NCBI GenBank assembly: GCA_029859145.1
Contig: JAOUDT010000001.1
Coordinates: forward strand, 1 to 39,326
Length of the DNA stretch: 39,326 bases
Origin: Dehalococcoidia bacterium
GTDB taxonomy: Bacteria > Chloroflexota > Dehalococcoidia > GIF9 > AB-539-J10
Direction: 5' to 3'
How positions within the stretch are numbered: position 1 is the first letter of the stretch; each line of letters opens with the position of its first letter. The notes under the pieces are model-generated. The model worked only from the letters and a program-made list of their open reading frames with translations. It made no database searches and was not told where the DNA came from. Position numbers and translations under genes: made by a program. This document shows positions 15,635 to 23,841 of the stretch, piece after piece.

Positions 15635-16744
15635 TCACGCCAGGACTTTTTTCGGGACTTCTCTGAGGATACTCTCCGCTTCCCTGACGATCTCCTGCAC
15701 TAAATCGTTGACCTTCGGCATATCTTTAACTCTCTGAGCGGCTTCCCCGGCAGCCATCATCGCTTTTTCCTTGTCCCCTTCGTAGACAGCTTTGATGGAT
15801 TCAATCTCAAAATCAGTTAACATATCAGCCGTGGAGTAGTCCTCCGGGATTCCCAGAAAAACACCGGGTGATTTCTGGAGGGTGTTCTTGGCATGTTCGC
15901 TGCTGCGCGGCGTCTTCACCCATCGAGCTGGTCCGACAAAGCCGCGGGCTACCAGTGTGCCTCTATCTCCACAAGCTACAACACCTTCCTTCCATATCTG
16001 AGGGAAATCGCTTTCCAGTGTTGCCAGAAAACGTGTTCCTATCTGAGCTCCGTCTGCCCCTAGAATCATTGCTGCCGCCAGCGTCCGGCCATCGCAAAAC
16101 CCACCGGCGCCGGCGACCAAAGTATTGTCATCTGAGACGGCGTCCACAACAGCCGGGAGTAGAACCATTGAGTGAACAGGTTCCCAAGAGACGTGGAAGC
16201 CTCCTTCATGACCGGAAGCTACTATCACGTCCACGCCGGCTTTCTTACAGCGTAAGGCAGCCCTCACCGAGGGCACGACGTGAATCCAGGTGAATCCCCC
16301 ACCTTTTATTTTTTCTGCCCAGCCCACAGGGTCGCCTGCGGACGTAAAAATCACTTTAAAGTGGTCTTTCATATCGTGGTCCTCCTGACGGACCCTGATA
16401 GCTGTATCAATCAGCACTCGCGAATACTGGATGACTTCCGCTGAGACCATTACATTGATGCCGAACACGCCGTCTTTGTCTTTGACCAGCCTGTTTGTAC
16501 GCTTCAGTACTTTTTCCAGCGCTGTAGCCATATCGTCCTCAGATTTGGCCTCTCCGGTTTCGACGAAGGCTTTGTAGATCCAGGGCTGCCTTTCCTTTTC
16601 AAAAAGGCCGCTCGTGGAGAGCAACCCGAGGACGCCTGCGCTGGCTGCGGCAACGCAAAGATTGTTGTTGCTAAATGGGCCCATCCCCGCCTGTATGATG
16701 GGATATTTGATTCCCAGACGGTCACACAATCTTGATTTAATCAT
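15635..16744 (-). CDS. NAD(P)H-dependent flavin oxidoreductase, nitronate monooxygenase-like
   Basis: 369 residues starting MIKSRLCDRLGIKYPIIQAG. It has the TIM-barrel hallmarks of the 2-nitropropane dioxygenase/FabK family: PIIQAGMGPFS at the N-terminus, VIVASGHEGGFH for the flavin phosphate region, and VVAGAGGFCDGRTLAAAMILGA in part as AGGFCDG and GADGAQIGTRFLA. FMN is expected. It may oxidise nitronates or act as an enoyl reductase; FabK would usually lie with other fatty-acid genes and none is present here. The ATG at 16744 follows AGAGGTGA; a longer start at 16771 has no site. Confidence 0.9.
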   Translation of the reverse strand: MIKSRLCDRLGIKYPIIQAGMGPFSNNNLCVAAASAGVLGLLSTSGLFEKERQPWIYKAFVETGEAKSEDDMATALEKVLKRTNRLVKDKDGVFGINVMVSAEVIQYSRVLIDTAIRVRQEDHDMKDHFKVIFTSAGDPVGWAEKIKGGGFTWIHVVPSVRAALRCKKAGVDVIVASGHEGGFHVSWEPVHSMVLLPAVVDAVSDDNTLVAGAGGFCDGRTLAAAMILGADGAQIGTRFLATLESDFPQIWKEGVVACGDRGTLVARGFVGPARWVKTPRSSEHAKNTLQKSPGVFLGIPEDYSTADMLTDFEIESIKAVYEGDKEKAMMAAGEAAQRVKDMPKVNDLVQEIVREAESILREVPKKVLA

Positions 16745-17117
16745 AGCGTCACCTCTTTCTTTCCCAATCACGACATTACAGATATAGCATTGCTGCAGGC
16801 CAAAACGATGATCGTGTTATCAAACGAAGGCAAAGACTCACCCAGCTAGATTGTCTTTCTCGCAACTTTCCCAGTTCTGTATTATAGCCTAGGATTCTTG
16901 ATTTTAGAAGATTAGGTGCTCTTTCTTTCTGTCTCTTGAACCTAGCCGACAGCCATATCGACATCTTCCCCCTAGGACACCGAGGACGATTTGAGTAATG
17001 GCTGGCCTAGACACAGGCAGTGCGTTTGACAAAGTCTATTGACTTTCTGACACTTCGTCTCTAGAATCGCAATCGAAGCTCTAGCCTCAGATTTAACAAG
17101 GGAGGTACAGGACTATC
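16745..17117 (+). other. Intergenic region with outward promoters
   Basis: About 370 bases between divergent genes. On the minus strand a TATAAT at 16886-16881 with a weak -35 may start the flavin oxidoreductase message. On the plus side is the TTGACT-17-TAGAAT promoter at 17039-17067. Otherwise no gene or RNA is recognised. Confidence 0.5.
17039..17067 (+). promoter_or_regulatory. Sigma-70 promoter of the small membrane protein gene
   Basis: TTGACT (17039-17044), 17-base spacer, TAGAAT (17062-17067). A second TTGACA lies 13 bases upstream at 17026-17031. The hexamers and spacing are identical to the histidine kinase promoter at 9663-9691. Confidence 0.65.
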
Positions 17118-17255
17118 ATGAAAGTAAGTGGTTTAGCGACGGGGATAGTAGCGATTGTTGTCGGAATATTGGTTCTGGGTTTCCCCGATTTGGTGCGATG
17201 GATCCTGGGAATTGGACTCATCGTGGTTGGTCTGCTAGCCATTCTCAGAAAGTGA
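17118..17255 (+). CDS. 45-residue membrane protein, DUF3096-like
   Basis: The reading frame starts at an ATG 10 bases after GGGAGGT and encodes 45 residues: MKVSGLATGIVAIVVGILVL, then GFPDLVRWILGIGLIVVGLL and a basic tail AILRK. Two hydrophobic helices separated by a short FPDLVRW turn match the small DUF3096 type of membrane protein. Its function is unknown. The call is supported by the ribosome binding site, a near-consensus promoter 50 bases upstream and the helix-turn-helix hydrophobic pattern. Confidence 0.78.
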   Translation: MKVSGLATGIVAIVVGILVLGFPDLVRWILGIGLIVVGLLAILRK

Positions 17256-17454
17256 CGCTACCCATACAGCCATTACCTGATCGGACCTGACCTATTTACT
17301 TCCAATAGTTGCAATTTTCCAAGTGCCTTATTATACTTAAGCCAGTGGTTATCAGTGTAGGTTGCCACGTCTCTGTGAGAGCTCTTCCGGGCCCATTCGC
17401 GAACGTTGGATGACCGAGACTCGAGCCAATTATTAAAAGAAAGGAGGTCATCCA

Positions 17455-17760
17455 ATGGGATTTGCGGACAAAACGCTACAATGTGCTGACTGTGGCGCCA
17501 AATTCACCTTTACCGCTCAGGAACAAGAGTTCTATGCTGGTAGGGGATATACCAATGAGCCCAAGCGTTGCCCTTCTTGCCGTGAGGCAAAGAGAGCCCA
17601 GTTTAACAACTCCAGAGGCCCCAGAGCTAGCCGCCAGATGCATGCCGCGGTATGTGTTGAGTGTGGCAAGGAATGTGAAGTGCCCTTTGAGCCCCGAGAG
17701 GGCCGACCAGTGTATTGTAGTGAATGCTACAGCAAAAACAGGCCAAGCAGTCGAACGTAA
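17455..17760 (+). CDS. Zinc-ribbon protein with paired CxxC motifs
   Basis: 101 residues. The first half carries LQCADCGAKF and RCPSCREAKR, a zinc-ribbon of the zf-trcl type, with FTAQEQEFYAGRGYTNEPKR between them. The second half repeats the plan with CVECGKECEVPF and VYCSECYSK. It probably binds two zinc ions; nucleic-acid binding is likely but not shown. AAAGGAGG lies seven bases before the ATG. It precedes an RRM protein in the same orientation, and a hairpin separates them. Confidence 0.88.
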   Translation: MGFADKTLQCADCGAKFTFTAQEQEFYAGRGYTNEPKRCPSCREAKRAQFNNSRGPRASRQMHAAVCVECGKECEVPFEPREGRPVYCSECYSKNRPSSRT

Positions 17761-17781
17761 TTCACTGTAGCTGAATCCAAA

Positions 17782-17807
17782 GGGGGCTGGAACCAAAGCC
17801 AGCCCCC
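17782..17807 (+). terminator. Strong hairpin after the zinc-ribbon gene
   Basis: GGGGGCTGG (17782-17790) pairs perfectly with CCAGCCCCC (17799-17807) around an eight-base loop, starting 21 bases after the stop codon. There is no T-run downstream, so it may be a factor-dependent terminator or an mRNA 3' stabiliser. Confidence 0.6.
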
Positions 17808-17897
17808 GAAGGTTTAGAAATAGAGAAATCCAGTATGTTCTAGAAGGCTGCCTGCACGCAGGGCAAGGAAATAAAAATTGAAAGGGGGGTTAATAGT

Positions 17898-18239
17898 GTG
17901 AACATATATGTGGGGAATCTATCTCGGGAGGTTACCGAAGACGAACTGCGCAAGGCATTTGAAGCCTTTGGCCAGGTCACATCGGTAAACATCATCAAGG
18001 ACAGGTACAGCGGCGAGTCTCGGGGTTTTGGGTTTGTTGAGATGACAACGAAATCTGAAGCACAGGCGGCCATCAACGGCCTTAATGGAACATCCCTGAA
18101 AGAGCGGACGCTGAGTGTTAGTGAGGCGCGCCCCCGTGCTGAGGGCGGCAGGAGACCCTTTGGCGGTGGCGGATTCGGCGGGGGAGGCAGAGGAGGCGGT
18201 AGATTTGGTGGTGGAGGAGGTGGACGGCGCAGATACTAA
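17898..18239 (+). CDS. Glycine-rich RNA-binding protein (RRM)
   Basis: 113 residues. One RRM domain (1-80) has RNP2 MNIYVGNLS at the very N-terminus and RNP1 RGFGFVEM near residues 43-50. The tail (82-113) is Gly/Arg-rich with repeated GGGG and GRGG units. This is the compact plan of cyanobacterial Rbp and other bacterial cold-responsive RRM proteins. Starts at a GTG seven bases after a G-rich ribosome binding site (AAAGGGGGG). It likely acts as an RNA chaperone, perhaps in cold or stress conditions. Confidence 0.93.
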   Translation: MNIYVGNLSREVTEDELRKAFEAFGQVTSVNIIKDRYSGESRGFGFVEMTTKSEAQAAINGLNGTSLKERTLSVSEARPRAEGGRRPFGGGGFGGGGRGGGRFGGGGGGRRRY

Positions 18240-18599
18240 GCTACGAATACAGTACAAATTTAGCCATTCGCAACGGTGACTTGCGGTTTCAAGCTGAGAC
18301 AAGGGCGTTTCTCGCTCCCTGAAGTCTGAGAAGCGGGCGTTGGTGTCATTTTATTGAGGTCGTCACTTTCTTGATAGTGCTTGATGACGTGATTCAGTGA
18401 ACTTTGTCGTCAGTTCCACCACCTGCGACGAATGTCTTTAACAGGACCAATGGCTTTTATCACCGCTAGGTATAAGAATACCTACCGTGAGTATGCAGAG
18501 AACATCCCCATACCAGCTTTGAATAGTATAGATGGCGTAGAGACAATGGTTTGAGAAGAAGTAGATATCCTATCGCAAATAAGGAGAAGGAGGCACGCC
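18240..18599 (+). other. Intergenic region with a hairpin, no gene
   Basis: About 360 bases after the RRM gene. CGTTTCTC (about 18306-18313) can pair with GAGAAGCG downstream around a 14-base loop, followed 15 bases on by an A/T-rich patch; it may end the RRM transcript. A tandem AAGGAGAAGGAGG precedes the next gene. No protein-coding sequence is supported. Confidence 0.4.
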
Positions 18600-18857
18600 T
18601 TGGACTTGATAGAATTGCTCGGATTCATGGGTGGAGCTTTGACCACAGTAGGATTCATCCCGCAAGTATGGCGTCTATTCAGACTGAGGAGTGCCCATGA
18701 GATAAGCCTGCCGTTCACAACCTTCTTCATCGCCGGCATAGGTTTCTGGCTGTCCTACGGAATTTCAAAGGGGCTGCCATCATTAATCATATGGAATGCC
18801 GTAACTTTTGCCCTAGGGTGGGCCATGCTATATGCGAAGCTGAGATATGGCAGATAG
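18600..18857 (+). CDS. SemiSWEET-type transporter (PQ-loop/MtN3 family)
   Basis: 85 residues with three transmembrane helices, the size of bacterial SemiSWEETs that dimerise to pass sugars. The first helix contains GGALTTVGFIPQVWRLFRLR with the PQ motif, the second begins SLPFTTFFIAGIGFWLSYGI and the third LIIWNAVTFALGWAMLYAKL including the conserved Asn. Starts at a TTG eight bases after AAGGAGG, since no in-frame ATG gives a full first helix. Single gene, no obvious sugar genes beside it. Confidence 0.88.
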   Translation: MDLIELLGFMGGALTTVGFIPQVWRLFRLRSAHEISLPFTTFFIAGIGFWLSYGISKGLPSLIIWNAVTFALGWAMLYAKLRYGR

Positions 18858-18934
18858 TCCCGGCGACTATTGGATTATCCCCAGCCACCCGACTGAGCCA
18901 TTTGCCGCGCTGGCTAACAGAGAAGACTCGTTAC

Positions 18935-19393
18935 CTAACTCTCAAAGGTCTTGTCAAAATTGATGATAGGGCTGCGCTTGAAACCCTGCCGCTTGAAGAG
19001 GGCCTGCAGCTCTTCGTTGCCTCTTGGAATGAGAGCACGGACCGTTTCAATACCTTCCGTCTGGCAGTGTTTCAAGAGCGCATCTATTAATTTTGCGCCA
19101 ATGCCCAGTCCACGATAGTCGGGGTGAACGAGTATGGCGTGAATAATACACACTTCAGTAAGCGGTACCATCAGGTATGTAGAACGATTGATCGAAAAGC
19201 CAACCATTTTGCCATCAATCTCAGCTACAAAACTCATATCCGGCGCTGTCCCCGGGTCAGCAGAAGCTATGTCTTCATACTTGATAACATCGCGCCTGTG
19301 GCCCGTAATTATCCTATCAAGAAATAGAACCTCATGAATGTCGTTACGTGTCATGCGGCGAATCGTTAATTTGGCCTCTTCTGCTTTACTCAT
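18935..19393 (-). CDS. GNAT family N-acetyltransferase
   Basis: 152 residues. Acetyl-CoA binding motif A is LVHPDYRGLGIGAKLIDALL, preceded by beta strand TEVCIIHAI and followed by the motif B region ALFKRQGFKRSP. Cytoplasmic, transferring an acetyl group to an unknown amine. An ATG at 19393 lies six bases after GGAGGTG; a GTG at 19402 would overlap that site. The gene converges with the SemiSWEET gene. Confidence 0.9.
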   Translation of the reverse strand: MSKAEEAKLTIRRMTRNDIHEVLFLDRIITGHRRDVIKYEDIASADPGTAPDMSFVAEIDGKMVGFSINRSTYLMVPLTEVCIIHAILVHPDYRGLGIGAKLIDALLKHCQTEGIETVRALIPRGNEELQALFKRQGFKRSPIINFDKTFES

Positions 19394-19694
19394 CTTAGGC
19401 ACCTCCAGCCTTACGGTTGCCTCAAACAGTCCCTCCTCTATCTGAAGCTGGTGGCAGGCAACCCCTCATTCTGTGCGGGCTATTATACCCTCTCTCCAAC
19501 TCCCCATCAAGACCTTGTCTCCTTTCAGCCTGGGCAGGGCCGAATTGATTCTTCCGGTAGCTCAGTGGCAGCCTTTTGTGAATACTTTGTAGCTGGGTCA
19601 GTAGTGGACAGTAGAAAACGTGAGCCTGTGACATCCCATGTTCTAAGATAGGAGCCCTCATCACCGAGTGGACTGTCTCAGGAGGGAGTCCGAA

Positions 19695-19895
19695 TCAACT
19701 ACATATCTTCTTGCGTCCAACTGCAGCTAAGGGAGCTACCGCTATCCACAGCGTAATGTTTATCAGCATGGCTGTGACGTAGTCAATATCCGCACCGACA
19801 CCCATTCTCACAGCAATGGCGTCCCAGAGAAGCATAAGGAAGAACGAACTCAAGAAGAAACCCGGTATTGCCGCCAATATTCTGAAGTAACCCAT
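19695..19895 (-). CDS. Small two-helix membrane protein, PadR-linked
   Basis: 66 residues with two hydrophobic helices: GYFRILAAIPGFFLSSFFLM and, after an acidic loop, MLINITLWIAVAPLAAVG with a basic end GRKKICS. No family assigned. AAGGAGGG five to seven bases before the ATG and a start 17 bases after the padR stop indicate an operon with the regulator. It may be the target that the PadR protein controls. Confidence 0.7.
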   Translation of the reverse strand: MGYFRILAAIPGFFLSSFFLMLLWDAIAVRMGVGADIDYVTAMLINITLWIAVAPLAAVGRKKICS

Positions 19896-19912
19896 TTTAG
19901 CCCTCCTTTGTC

Positions 19913-20425
19913 CTACTCTTCTAGCACAGACTCTATCTCACGATAGGCCCGGGAGAGAATCCCACAAATCAGCTCTGCTTTGTCGGCATCCAGCCTGCGA
20001 AAGCCCCTACCGAGCAAATCTTCGAGCGCGCGATACTCCGCCATCACCCTGACCATCCTGCCAACACTCGCGAAACCCCATCTATGTCTCATGTGCCTTC
20101 TCACGTCGTCGGCGATACCACTCTGAGTCTCCAGAAACTTGAGCCCTTCTTCGGTTATCGAGTAAACCCTTTTGCCTTCCTGCTCAGTGGAGCTGACATA
20201 TCCCATCTCCTGAAGCATCTGGAGCGTGGGGTAGATAACTCCGGGGCTCGGCTTATAGAAACCGTAGGACTGTTCCTCCAGTTCCCGGATGATGTCATAG
20301 CCGTGCCTTGGCTTGTCCTTCAGCAGGTCCAGTATTATGTATTTGAGGTCACCCCTGTGAAATGAAGCCCATCTCCGCGAACCTCGAAAGAATCGCTCTT
20401 GTTGAAACATCCGGCCTCTGAACAT
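19913..20425 (-). CDS. PadR family transcriptional regulator
   Basis: 170 residues. The winged helix (about 23-95) reads LKYIILDLLKDKPRHGYDII, PSPGVIYPTLQMLQEMGYV and KRVYSITEEG, the three PadR hallmarks, and a C-terminal helical dimerisation segment follows. The N-terminus is basic and Phe/Arg-rich (MFRGRMFQQERFFRGSRRW). PadR proteins usually repress transporter, detoxification or membrane-protein genes and respond to small ligands. The promoter just upstream overlaps a perfect palindrome, pointing to self-repression. Confidence 0.92.
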   Translation of the reverse strand: MFRGRMFQQERFFRGSRRWASFHRGDLKYIILDLLKDKPRHGYDIIRELEEQSYGFYKPSPGVIYPTLQMLQEMGYVSSTEQEGKRVYSITEEGLKFLETQSGIADDVRRHMRHRWGFASVGRMVRVMAEYRALEDLLGRGFRRLDADKAELICGILSRAYREIESVLEE

Positions 20426-20464
20426 TTGAACCTCCTTTATGCCAAATAGAGTGGTCTGGCTTAA

Positions 20465-20492
20465 ATAATATCTAGATATATCTAGATATTAT
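20465..20492. promoter_or_regulatory. 28-bp perfect palindrome, probable PadR operator
   Basis: The 28 bases from 20465 to 20492 equal their own reverse complement and contain two TATCTAGATA units in tandem. It lies 40 bases before the padR start and overlaps the -10 box of its promoter. PadR dimers bind such dyads; binding would block RNA polymerase. Confidence 0.75.
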
Positions 20493-20515
20493 ACCCCCGC
20501 TCCCTCTTCTGTCAA
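20488..20515 (-). promoter_or_regulatory. Consensus sigma-70 promoter of padR
   Basis: On the minus strand TTGACA (20515-20510), a 16-base spacer and TATAAT (20493-20488): both hexamers are perfect. The -10 box lies inside the edge of the palindrome. Confidence 0.8.
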
Positions 20516-20808
20516 GAGGTCTTCAGCCGAGCAAGCGATAACCTTAAAGAAAATTGCCAATTGAATTACACGCGGTGGGCACTAGGGACAGTTTGCACAC
20601 CTTTGTTTGAGAAGATGGGACTGATGTCGTAATGTAGAGCCGCGCTATTGGTGGACAGAACAGGCCCGATTTTTGAATTTATCTTCAGCCTTCCCGTTCA
20701 ATTGTTGTATAATACCCGAGCGCAAGTCCAAGAGTCCAAGGTGTCACGTTGTACAGACGAGACTATTCGACTTCTGCCGCGTATATGGACAGCTAGGAGG
20801 TAATCATA
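20516..20808 (+). other. Upstream region of the C39-like gene
   Basis: About 290 bases beyond the padR promoter. A perfect TATAAT lies at 20708-20713, about 95 bases before the C39-like gene, with no good -35. Nothing else recognised. Confidence 0.4.
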
Positions 20809-21342
20809 ATGATTGAACTGCCGACCGGCAGACAGACCTTTGATTTTGACTGCGGGGCAAAAGCATTGCAGCTTGTCATGGCGTACTACGGCATTGATAT
20901 TCCCGAGGGCGAATTGATGAAAGAATTGAGAATCGATGCTAATGGAGTCCCTATCCAAAATATGATATCTGTGGCTGAGGCAAAAGGGTTTCAGGTCATC
21001 TGGAAATGCGGATTTTCTTTGGACGAAGTGAAGCGATTGGTGGATGGAAAGCATCCGGTCATTGTGCTGGTCCAGGCGTGGGCGGAAAGGTACATGACGC
21101 TCGAGGATTGGAGGGCCGACAATGACGATGGGCACTATGTCATTGTTATCGCCCACTCTGATGATATTATTGTGTTTGAAGACCCATCATCTTTTCACAG
21201 AACATGGTTGACAGAAGAAGAATTTCTGGCCCGCTGGCATGATGTGGATCCCAGAACAGAGCTGGAGCTCAAGCATTTTGGCATGGTCTTGCTCGGGAAA
21301 GAGCCTGTGCCTCCGCAAAATACACTCAAGCACATGGACTAG
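20809..21342 (+). CDS. C39-like papain-fold cysteine peptidase
   Basis: 177 residues. The catalytic Cys15 lies in FDCGAKALQLVMAYYG, His109 in DDGHYVIVIAH and Asp125 in VFEDPS, the triad of the Peptidase_C39_2 family. There is no signal peptide, membrane segment or ABC-transporter domain, so it is a cytoplasmic single-domain member; substrates are unknown and no double-glycine peptide gene was seen nearby. GGAGG lies seven bases before the ATG. Confidence 0.85.
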   Translation: MIELPTGRQTFDFDCGAKALQLVMAYYGIDIPEGELMKELRIDANGVPIQNMISVAEAKGFQVIWKCGFSLDEVKRLVDGKHPVIVLVQAWAERYMTLEDWRADNDDGHYVIVIAHSDDIIVFEDPSSFHRTWLTEEEFLARWHDVDPRTELELKHFGMVLLGKEPVPPQNTLKHMD

Positions 21343-21491
21343 CCGGAGACGCCTCCCAGTTATTAAGGACAATTGACGGACCTTCTTTGCCAAACTGGTA
21401 CAAGAGTTGAATGCAAGTCGGCAACCTTGCTTTCTATGCTTTGCCAATACCCTGTGACGGAATCGATGGTGGGCGGTAGAGAAGTTGAAAC

Positions 21492-21821
21492 TCAGCTTCC
21501 GTGTATCAAACGAGCTACATCGGCTGCAGCATCAGCCTTCGAAGCACATCCCAGTGCTAGCAACAGGTCTCCCACGGCATGATCTCGTTCCAACCGGTGA
21601 CGCATTGGTAATTCAGGACGGACCGTATATAGGTTACACCTGCCTTCCCTGCGCTTTATTATGTACCCTGCTGCCTCAAGTTCAGTGATGATTTTCTGGA
21701 CACCTCTCTGAGTGAGGCCCACTTCCCGGGATATTGCTTCCGTTGTGCTTCTCGGGCATTTGGCAATATATACGAATACCCGTCCGTAGTTAGAGAGGAA
21801 AGTCCACTGTCCTTTCTTCAA
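21492..21821 (-). CDS. Winged helix-turn-helix transcriptional regulator
   Basis: 109 residues. A MarR/ArsR-like winged helix spans residues 8-70, with the helix-turn-helix STTEAISREVGLTQRGVQKI and the wing YIIKRREGRCNLYTVRP. The remaining helical tail has no obvious ligand-binding site. Starts at a TTG five bases after AGGAGG. It is divergent from the pyruvate carboxylase genes, which it might regulate; this is inference from position. Confidence 0.82.
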   Translation of the reverse strand: MKKGQWTFLSNYGRVFVYIAKCPRSTTEAISREVGLTQRGVQKIITELEAAGYIIKRREGRCNLYTVRPELPMRHRLERDHAVGDLLLALGCASKADAAADVARLIHGS

Positions 21822-21841
21822 CTAGGCCTCCTGATACTGCA

Positions 21842-21871
21842 TTGACATTAGTCGAGCAGTCGGGATATAAT
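21842..21871 (+). promoter_or_regulatory. Sigma-70 promoter of the pyruvate carboxylase genes
   Basis: TTGACA (21842-21847), an 18-base spacer and TATAAT (21866-21871): both hexamers perfect. A start near 21878 leaves a leader of about 175 bases before the pycB-like ATG, room for a regulatory element. Confidence 0.65.
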
Positions 21872-22053
21872 GATGAACTGTGATACGCATATTGCTGTTC
21901 ATATATTAACATAACCCGGGAATTACGTCAATCGCCTTTTGACAGCCTAAAGAGATGTCGGAATCTGAGACCAAGCCACATGACTTGACGCTTCGACATC
22001 AAACCAAGTTGGGGTTGCACAGTATGAGAAAAGGAAGATAGAAGGGAATTTAG

Positions 22054-23781
22054 ATGGGCATTTTATTAACTGATACCACGTTGCGAGATGCGCATCAATC
22101 ACTCATCGCCACCAGAATGCGCACCAACGATATGCTCCCTATCGCCGAGGAACTTGATAAAGTGGGTTTCTTCTCTCTTGAGGTATGGGGAGGAGCCACA
22201 TTTGATACATGTATCAGGTTCCTAAACGAGGACCCCTGGGAACGTCTCCGGCGCCTGAGGGAAAAGGTTAAGAACACCCGCCTGCAGATGCTTCTGCGAG
22301 GGCAGAATCTTGTCGGTTATCGCCACTATGCCGACGATGTACTGAAAGAGTTTATTCGCCTTGCTGTTAGGAACGGTATAGATGTCTTCCGCATATTTGA
22401 CGCCCTGAACGATATACGGAATATGAAACTGGCAATACAAGTGGCCAAGGACTATAAAGCGCACGTTCAGGGTGCAATCTCCTACACCATTAGCCCGGTG
22501 CACGCGACCGACAAGTTCGTCAAAATGGCAGTGGAACTGGAGCAACTGGGCTGCGATTCCGTCTGTATCAAGGACATGGCTGGCTTGATTTCGCCGGCAG
22601 CAGCGACGGAACTGACCAAAGCGATCAAAAGTCAGGTAAAGATACCACTAGATCTACACTCGCACTGCTCCAGCGGTATGGCACCGTCGAGTTATTATGC
22701 CGCTGCTCTCGCCGGTGTTGATATTCTTGACACAGCCTTTTCCGCCTTTGGCTGGGGAACTTCACAACCGCCCACGGAAAGCATGGCGGCTGCTTTTGAA
22801 GGCACATCCCATGATACCGGCCTTGACCTGGAGTTACTTTATCAAATTGGCGAGTACTTCGCCAGCTTGAGCGAAAAATACCGAGCGCTTTTTACTGCTG
22901 AGACTACACGCCCCAGTGTCAACGTTCTCCTCCACCAGATACCCGGCGGAATGCTTTCCAACTTGGTAAGCCAGCTAAGAGAACAGAACGCCCTCGACAG
23001 CTACAGCCAGGTACTGGAGGAAGTGCCCCGTGTGAGAGCCGACCTGGGCTATCCACCGCTGGTAACCCCAACGAGCCAAATCGTAGGGACTCAAGCCGTA
23101 TTGAACGTACTTTCGGGAGCACGCTACAAGCAAGTAACTCAGGAAGTAAGAAATTATCTGTTGGGTCAATACGGACGGCCGCCGGGTGAAGTCAATGAAG
23201 AGGTAAGGAGACAGGTAACAGGTGAAGACAAGCCCATAGATGCCCGTCCTGCGGACCTCATTAAGTCAGAGTTACCGAAATTGAAGAAAGAGGGGCAGAA
23301 GCTGGGCATTCTCCATAGAGAAGAGGACCTCATTACCTACGCCCTATATCCCCAGGTCGCAGTGAAATTCCTGCGCGGCGAAATTAGGGAGGAAGTCATG
23401 CCCTCTCCGGCCGAGGCGCCGGCAAAGACCTCCAGAGCGCCGGATTTACCTACGGAGTTCAGCGTTGACGTGGATGGCGAGGTGTTCAACATCAGGGTGA
23501 CCTCGGTGCTCGGGAAAGCTATACAAGTAGAAGAGGCGAAGAAACCTGCAGAGTTGCCGGCAGGAGCAGTGGTCTCACCAATACAGGGCATGGTTCTTGC
23601 CGTGAAAGCGAGAATAGGTGATAGAGTCAACAAAGGCGAGGTGCTATTGGTCATCGAGGCCATGAAAATGCAAAACCAGATAGTCTCTCCCCACGCAGGC
23701 GTTATCAAGAAAATATTGACCTTTCAGGGCGAATTGGTAAACGCCGGGGATGTGCTAATAGTGCTGGAACCCGAGAAGTAG
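22054..23781 (+). CDS. pycB: Pyruvate carboxylase subunit B (carboxyltransferase with biotin domain)
   Basis: 575 residues. The carboxyltransferase TIM barrel opens with LLTDTTLRDAHQSLIATRMR and contains FDALNDIRNM, HSHCSSGMAPSSYYAA (metal-binding His pair) and CIKDMAGLISP. A biotinyl domain ends the protein with the EAMKMQNQ motif; Lys538 would carry biotin. With the biotin carboxylase just downstream it would make oxaloacetate from pyruvate. An oxaloacetate decarboxylase sodium pump would also need beta and gamma membrane subunits, which are absent, so carboxylation is the likelier direction. Expected cytoplasmic. Confidence 0.92.
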   Translation: MGILLTDTTLRDAHQSLIATRMRTNDMLPIAEELDKVGFFSLEVWGGATFDTCIRFLNEDPWERLRRLREKVKNTRLQMLLRGQNLVGYRHYADDVLKEFIRLAVRNGIDVFRIFDALNDIRNMKLAIQVAKDYKAHVQGAISYTISPVHATDKFVKMAVELEQLGCDSVCIKDMAGLISPAAATELTKAIKSQVKIPLDLHSHCSSGMAPSSYYAAALAGVDILDTAFSAFGWGTSQPPTESMAAAFEGTSHDTGLDLELLYQIGEYFASLSEKYRALFTAETTRPSVNVLLHQIPGGMLSNLVSQLREQNALDSYSQVLEEVPRVRADLGYPPLVTPTSQIVGTQAVLNVLSGARYKQVTQEVRNYLLGQYGRPPGEVNEEVRRQVTGEDKPIDARPADLIKSELPKLKKEGQKLGILHREEDLITYALYPQVAVKFLRGEIREEVMPSPAEAPAKTSRAPDLPTEFSVDVDGEVFNIRVTSVLGKAIQVEEAKKPAELPAGAVVSPIQGMVLAVKARIGDRVNKGEVLLVIEAMKMQNQIVSPHAGVIKKILTFQGELVNAGDVLIVLEPEK

Positions 23782-23841
23782 AGTGTGCAGTGTACGATAT
23801 GCTTTTGAAAGACGCCAGTACCAGCGAACAGGCAGGGCAAG

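Noticed and set aside
19545..19640. tRNA-like D-arm sequence GGTAGCTCAGTGGCAG
   Set aside because: The following bases form no anticodon stem, and no GTTCGAAT-type T loop occurs at the right distance. At most a decayed fragment.
19422..19664. 80-codon minus-strand frame upstream of the acetyltransferase
   Set aside because: No ribosome binding site and no recognisable domain; the segment has no supported gene.
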